Shown: positions 62,618-64,000 of the stretch, piece after piece
Position numbering within the stretch: the stretch's first letter is position 1
Layout: every line of letters starts with the position of its first letter
Source: Viscum album
Lineage: Eukaryota; Streptophyta; Magnoliopsida; Santalales; Viscaceae
NCBI GenBank assembly: GCA_963277665.1
Contig: OY728158.1
Span: forward strand, 597,084,818-597,148,817
DNA length: 64,000 nt
Direction: 5' to 3'
Notes under the pieces: model-generated
What the model saw: the letters and a program-made list of their open reading frames with translations, nothing else
Databases searched by the model: none
What the model was told of the DNA's origin: nothing
Program-made: the position numbers and the translations under genes

Positions 62618-64000
62618 TGATCACACTACGATTCACTGTTTCATTTTCTCCCTTACAACGCTATGTTAAACTAGTTTTGTATTGATAATTATAAAATAAT
62701 AACAAATTTCATATCAGGTTTGAGTCCATTATATTGTAATGATTACATTTAAAAATGTCAATGATACATGTTTTAAAATTTTTATTAAAGGTGGAGGTGA
62801 TTTGGAGGGCCCATGATGATGTCACGAAAAATGGGTAAGGATAAGTAGGATATAAGAAAACCAACGTATATAACCGAACACTGCTTCTGGACAATTCATT
62901 AAAATGGGTTTATATGTTTTCATCTGGTCCATAATTCCTTGGGATACATTTCATCTAATGTAACACAAGACACATTTTTCCATCTGTTATGCCAACCGAC
63001 TTGATTTGTCCAGAATATCGAATCTGAATGAAGTCAAAGGGGGTATGCAGTGATATGTCCATATCTCAGGATCTAGTTGTCCAAATGGTTCCAAACATTA
63101 AATGGAGACATTCAATTGAATGGGAAACTTTTTTTTGGGTATTTCAAAAAGTGATATTCATCTTTAAAGTGGTCAAAAACCATGGTCCAAGTGGTTTTAC
63201 ACAATCTGTGTGCCCAAAACGACCTTACACATTTCCTATAAATTGGAAGATTGGGATCCTCATTTAAAATTTCGTCTAGGAAGTGAAGTGATGCAAGTAT
63301 GGAGTTCCATAGGATTCCTATACTCATATTTATTTTCATGGATGCCCCTATCCCCATAGGGGGATTTGGAATAAATAAGGACATCCACCCAATCTTCTTC
63401 CTCCTCCCAATGTCGAGCTAAAAAGTGGGCGTTCGTTGTGATGGAGCTACACACATGTCAAGAGAGTTCAGATGTATATATTAGATACTGTATTGAATTA
63501 ATTTGGGTGTTTAAAAATTTCATTCCATGTACATTGCTTTATTTCATATTTGATTTCTTATTTTGATACATGTGAATGTTATGCTCTTAATGTCTAACCG
63601 ATCGGTGTGAGGTTTTGAGTGCGTGACTTGTGTTTTTCCGATTGGAAAACATAAAAATCCTTTTCTTGCCCCCTTATGGGATATTTCAATCTACATTTGT
63701 ATCTATTATTCTATTAAAATGTAATGGACCTTGATAATATGATTTTTATGTCAAGGTTTGGTTCTTCAAGAAATGAAATAATGACTTAATAAATAATCTG
63801 GATTCCAATTAATTTCAACCAAAGAATTACTCTAAACCTAAATGAATATCTAAGAACAATGAACTTGAAATTTGTGTACTGAAATCCCAATGACCCATTT
63901 CTCTCATAATCCTTATATAAGCACCATTATCTATCAACTATTAAACACTTAAAATCCATTTATTTGCTTAAAATGTTTTCCAAAATCACCCCCATTTTTA
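62618..64000 (+). repeat. Inverted Athila-type LTR, running off the window
   Basis: The start TGATCACACTACGATTCACT is the reverse complement of the outer ends at 30272 and 39264. Similarity to the reverse complement of the Athila LTR continues through about 63460 and, weakly, to near 63650. Orientation is opposite to the 23367-39264 element. It is either a solo LTR or the 5' LTR of a second element whose body is outside the window. Confidence 0.7.

Noticed and set aside
1..64000. Host single-copy genes
   Set aside because: No ORF outside the transposon remnants showed recognisable domains or plausible exon structure; small ORFs are overlapping shadows in AT-rich repeats.

Overview
The window is nuclear DNA from a repeat-rich plant, most likely a large-genome angiosperm. 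I infer this from the transposon families present: chromodomain Ty3/gypsy (Tekay/Del-like), Athila-like gypsy, Tat/Ogre-like gypsy, Ty1/copia, and a gag-only non-autonomous element. I found no host gene, tRNA, rRNA or CRISPR array. Almost the whole window is a nested stack of LTR retrotransposons, and its layers can be ordered from target-site duplications (TSDs), paired LTRs and one paralogous empty site.

Layout. (a) 1-4767: an LTR-like block (1 to about 1870), then degraded sequence containing a 141-codon ORF and an acidic-rich coding remnant. (b) 4768-43140: an old minus-strand Ty1/copia element with LTRs of about 2.0 kb. It is about 10 kb once its insertions are removed. (c) 6492-18875: a plus-strand Tekay-like gypsy element inserted in the copia 3' LTR, with TSD ATCTT and 3.8-kb LTRs. 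Its gag-pol frame runs 4.5 kb with 16 in-frame stops and no frameshift. (d) 23367-39264: a minus-strand Athila-like element in the 5' part of the copia element, with TSD AAATC and LTR termini TGATCGTG/CACGATCA. (e) 23661-28955: a young minus-strand gag-only element inserted in the Athila 3' LTR, with TSD AGATA. (f) 43141-62035: degraded repeats, a 62-bp tandem array ending at the stop of a minus-strand Tat/Ogre-like polyprotein (about 57750-48703), more degraded repeats, and a second copy of the 1-1870 block. (g) 62618-64000: an inverted Athila-type LTR running off the window.

All insertions integrate by the same route: reverse transcription primed at a primer-binding site (PBS), polypurine tract (PPT), and integrase-made 5-bp duplications. 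By-eye LTR divergence follows the nesting order: copia is most diverged, then Athila (roughly 15-20%), then Tekay (roughly 13% in the stretch counted), then the gag-only element (about 23 differences in 1225 bp). The two outer LTR-like blocks may be the LTRs of one Tat/Ogre element of about 24 kb holding the whole nest; this is a hypothesis.

The most interesting part is the gag-only element. Its U3 carries eight copies of a 16-bp palindrome just upstream of a TATA box. One LTR has grown to 13 palindromes plus a 198-bp tandem duplication containing the PPT and LTR edge, and its gag is intact except for one amber codon.
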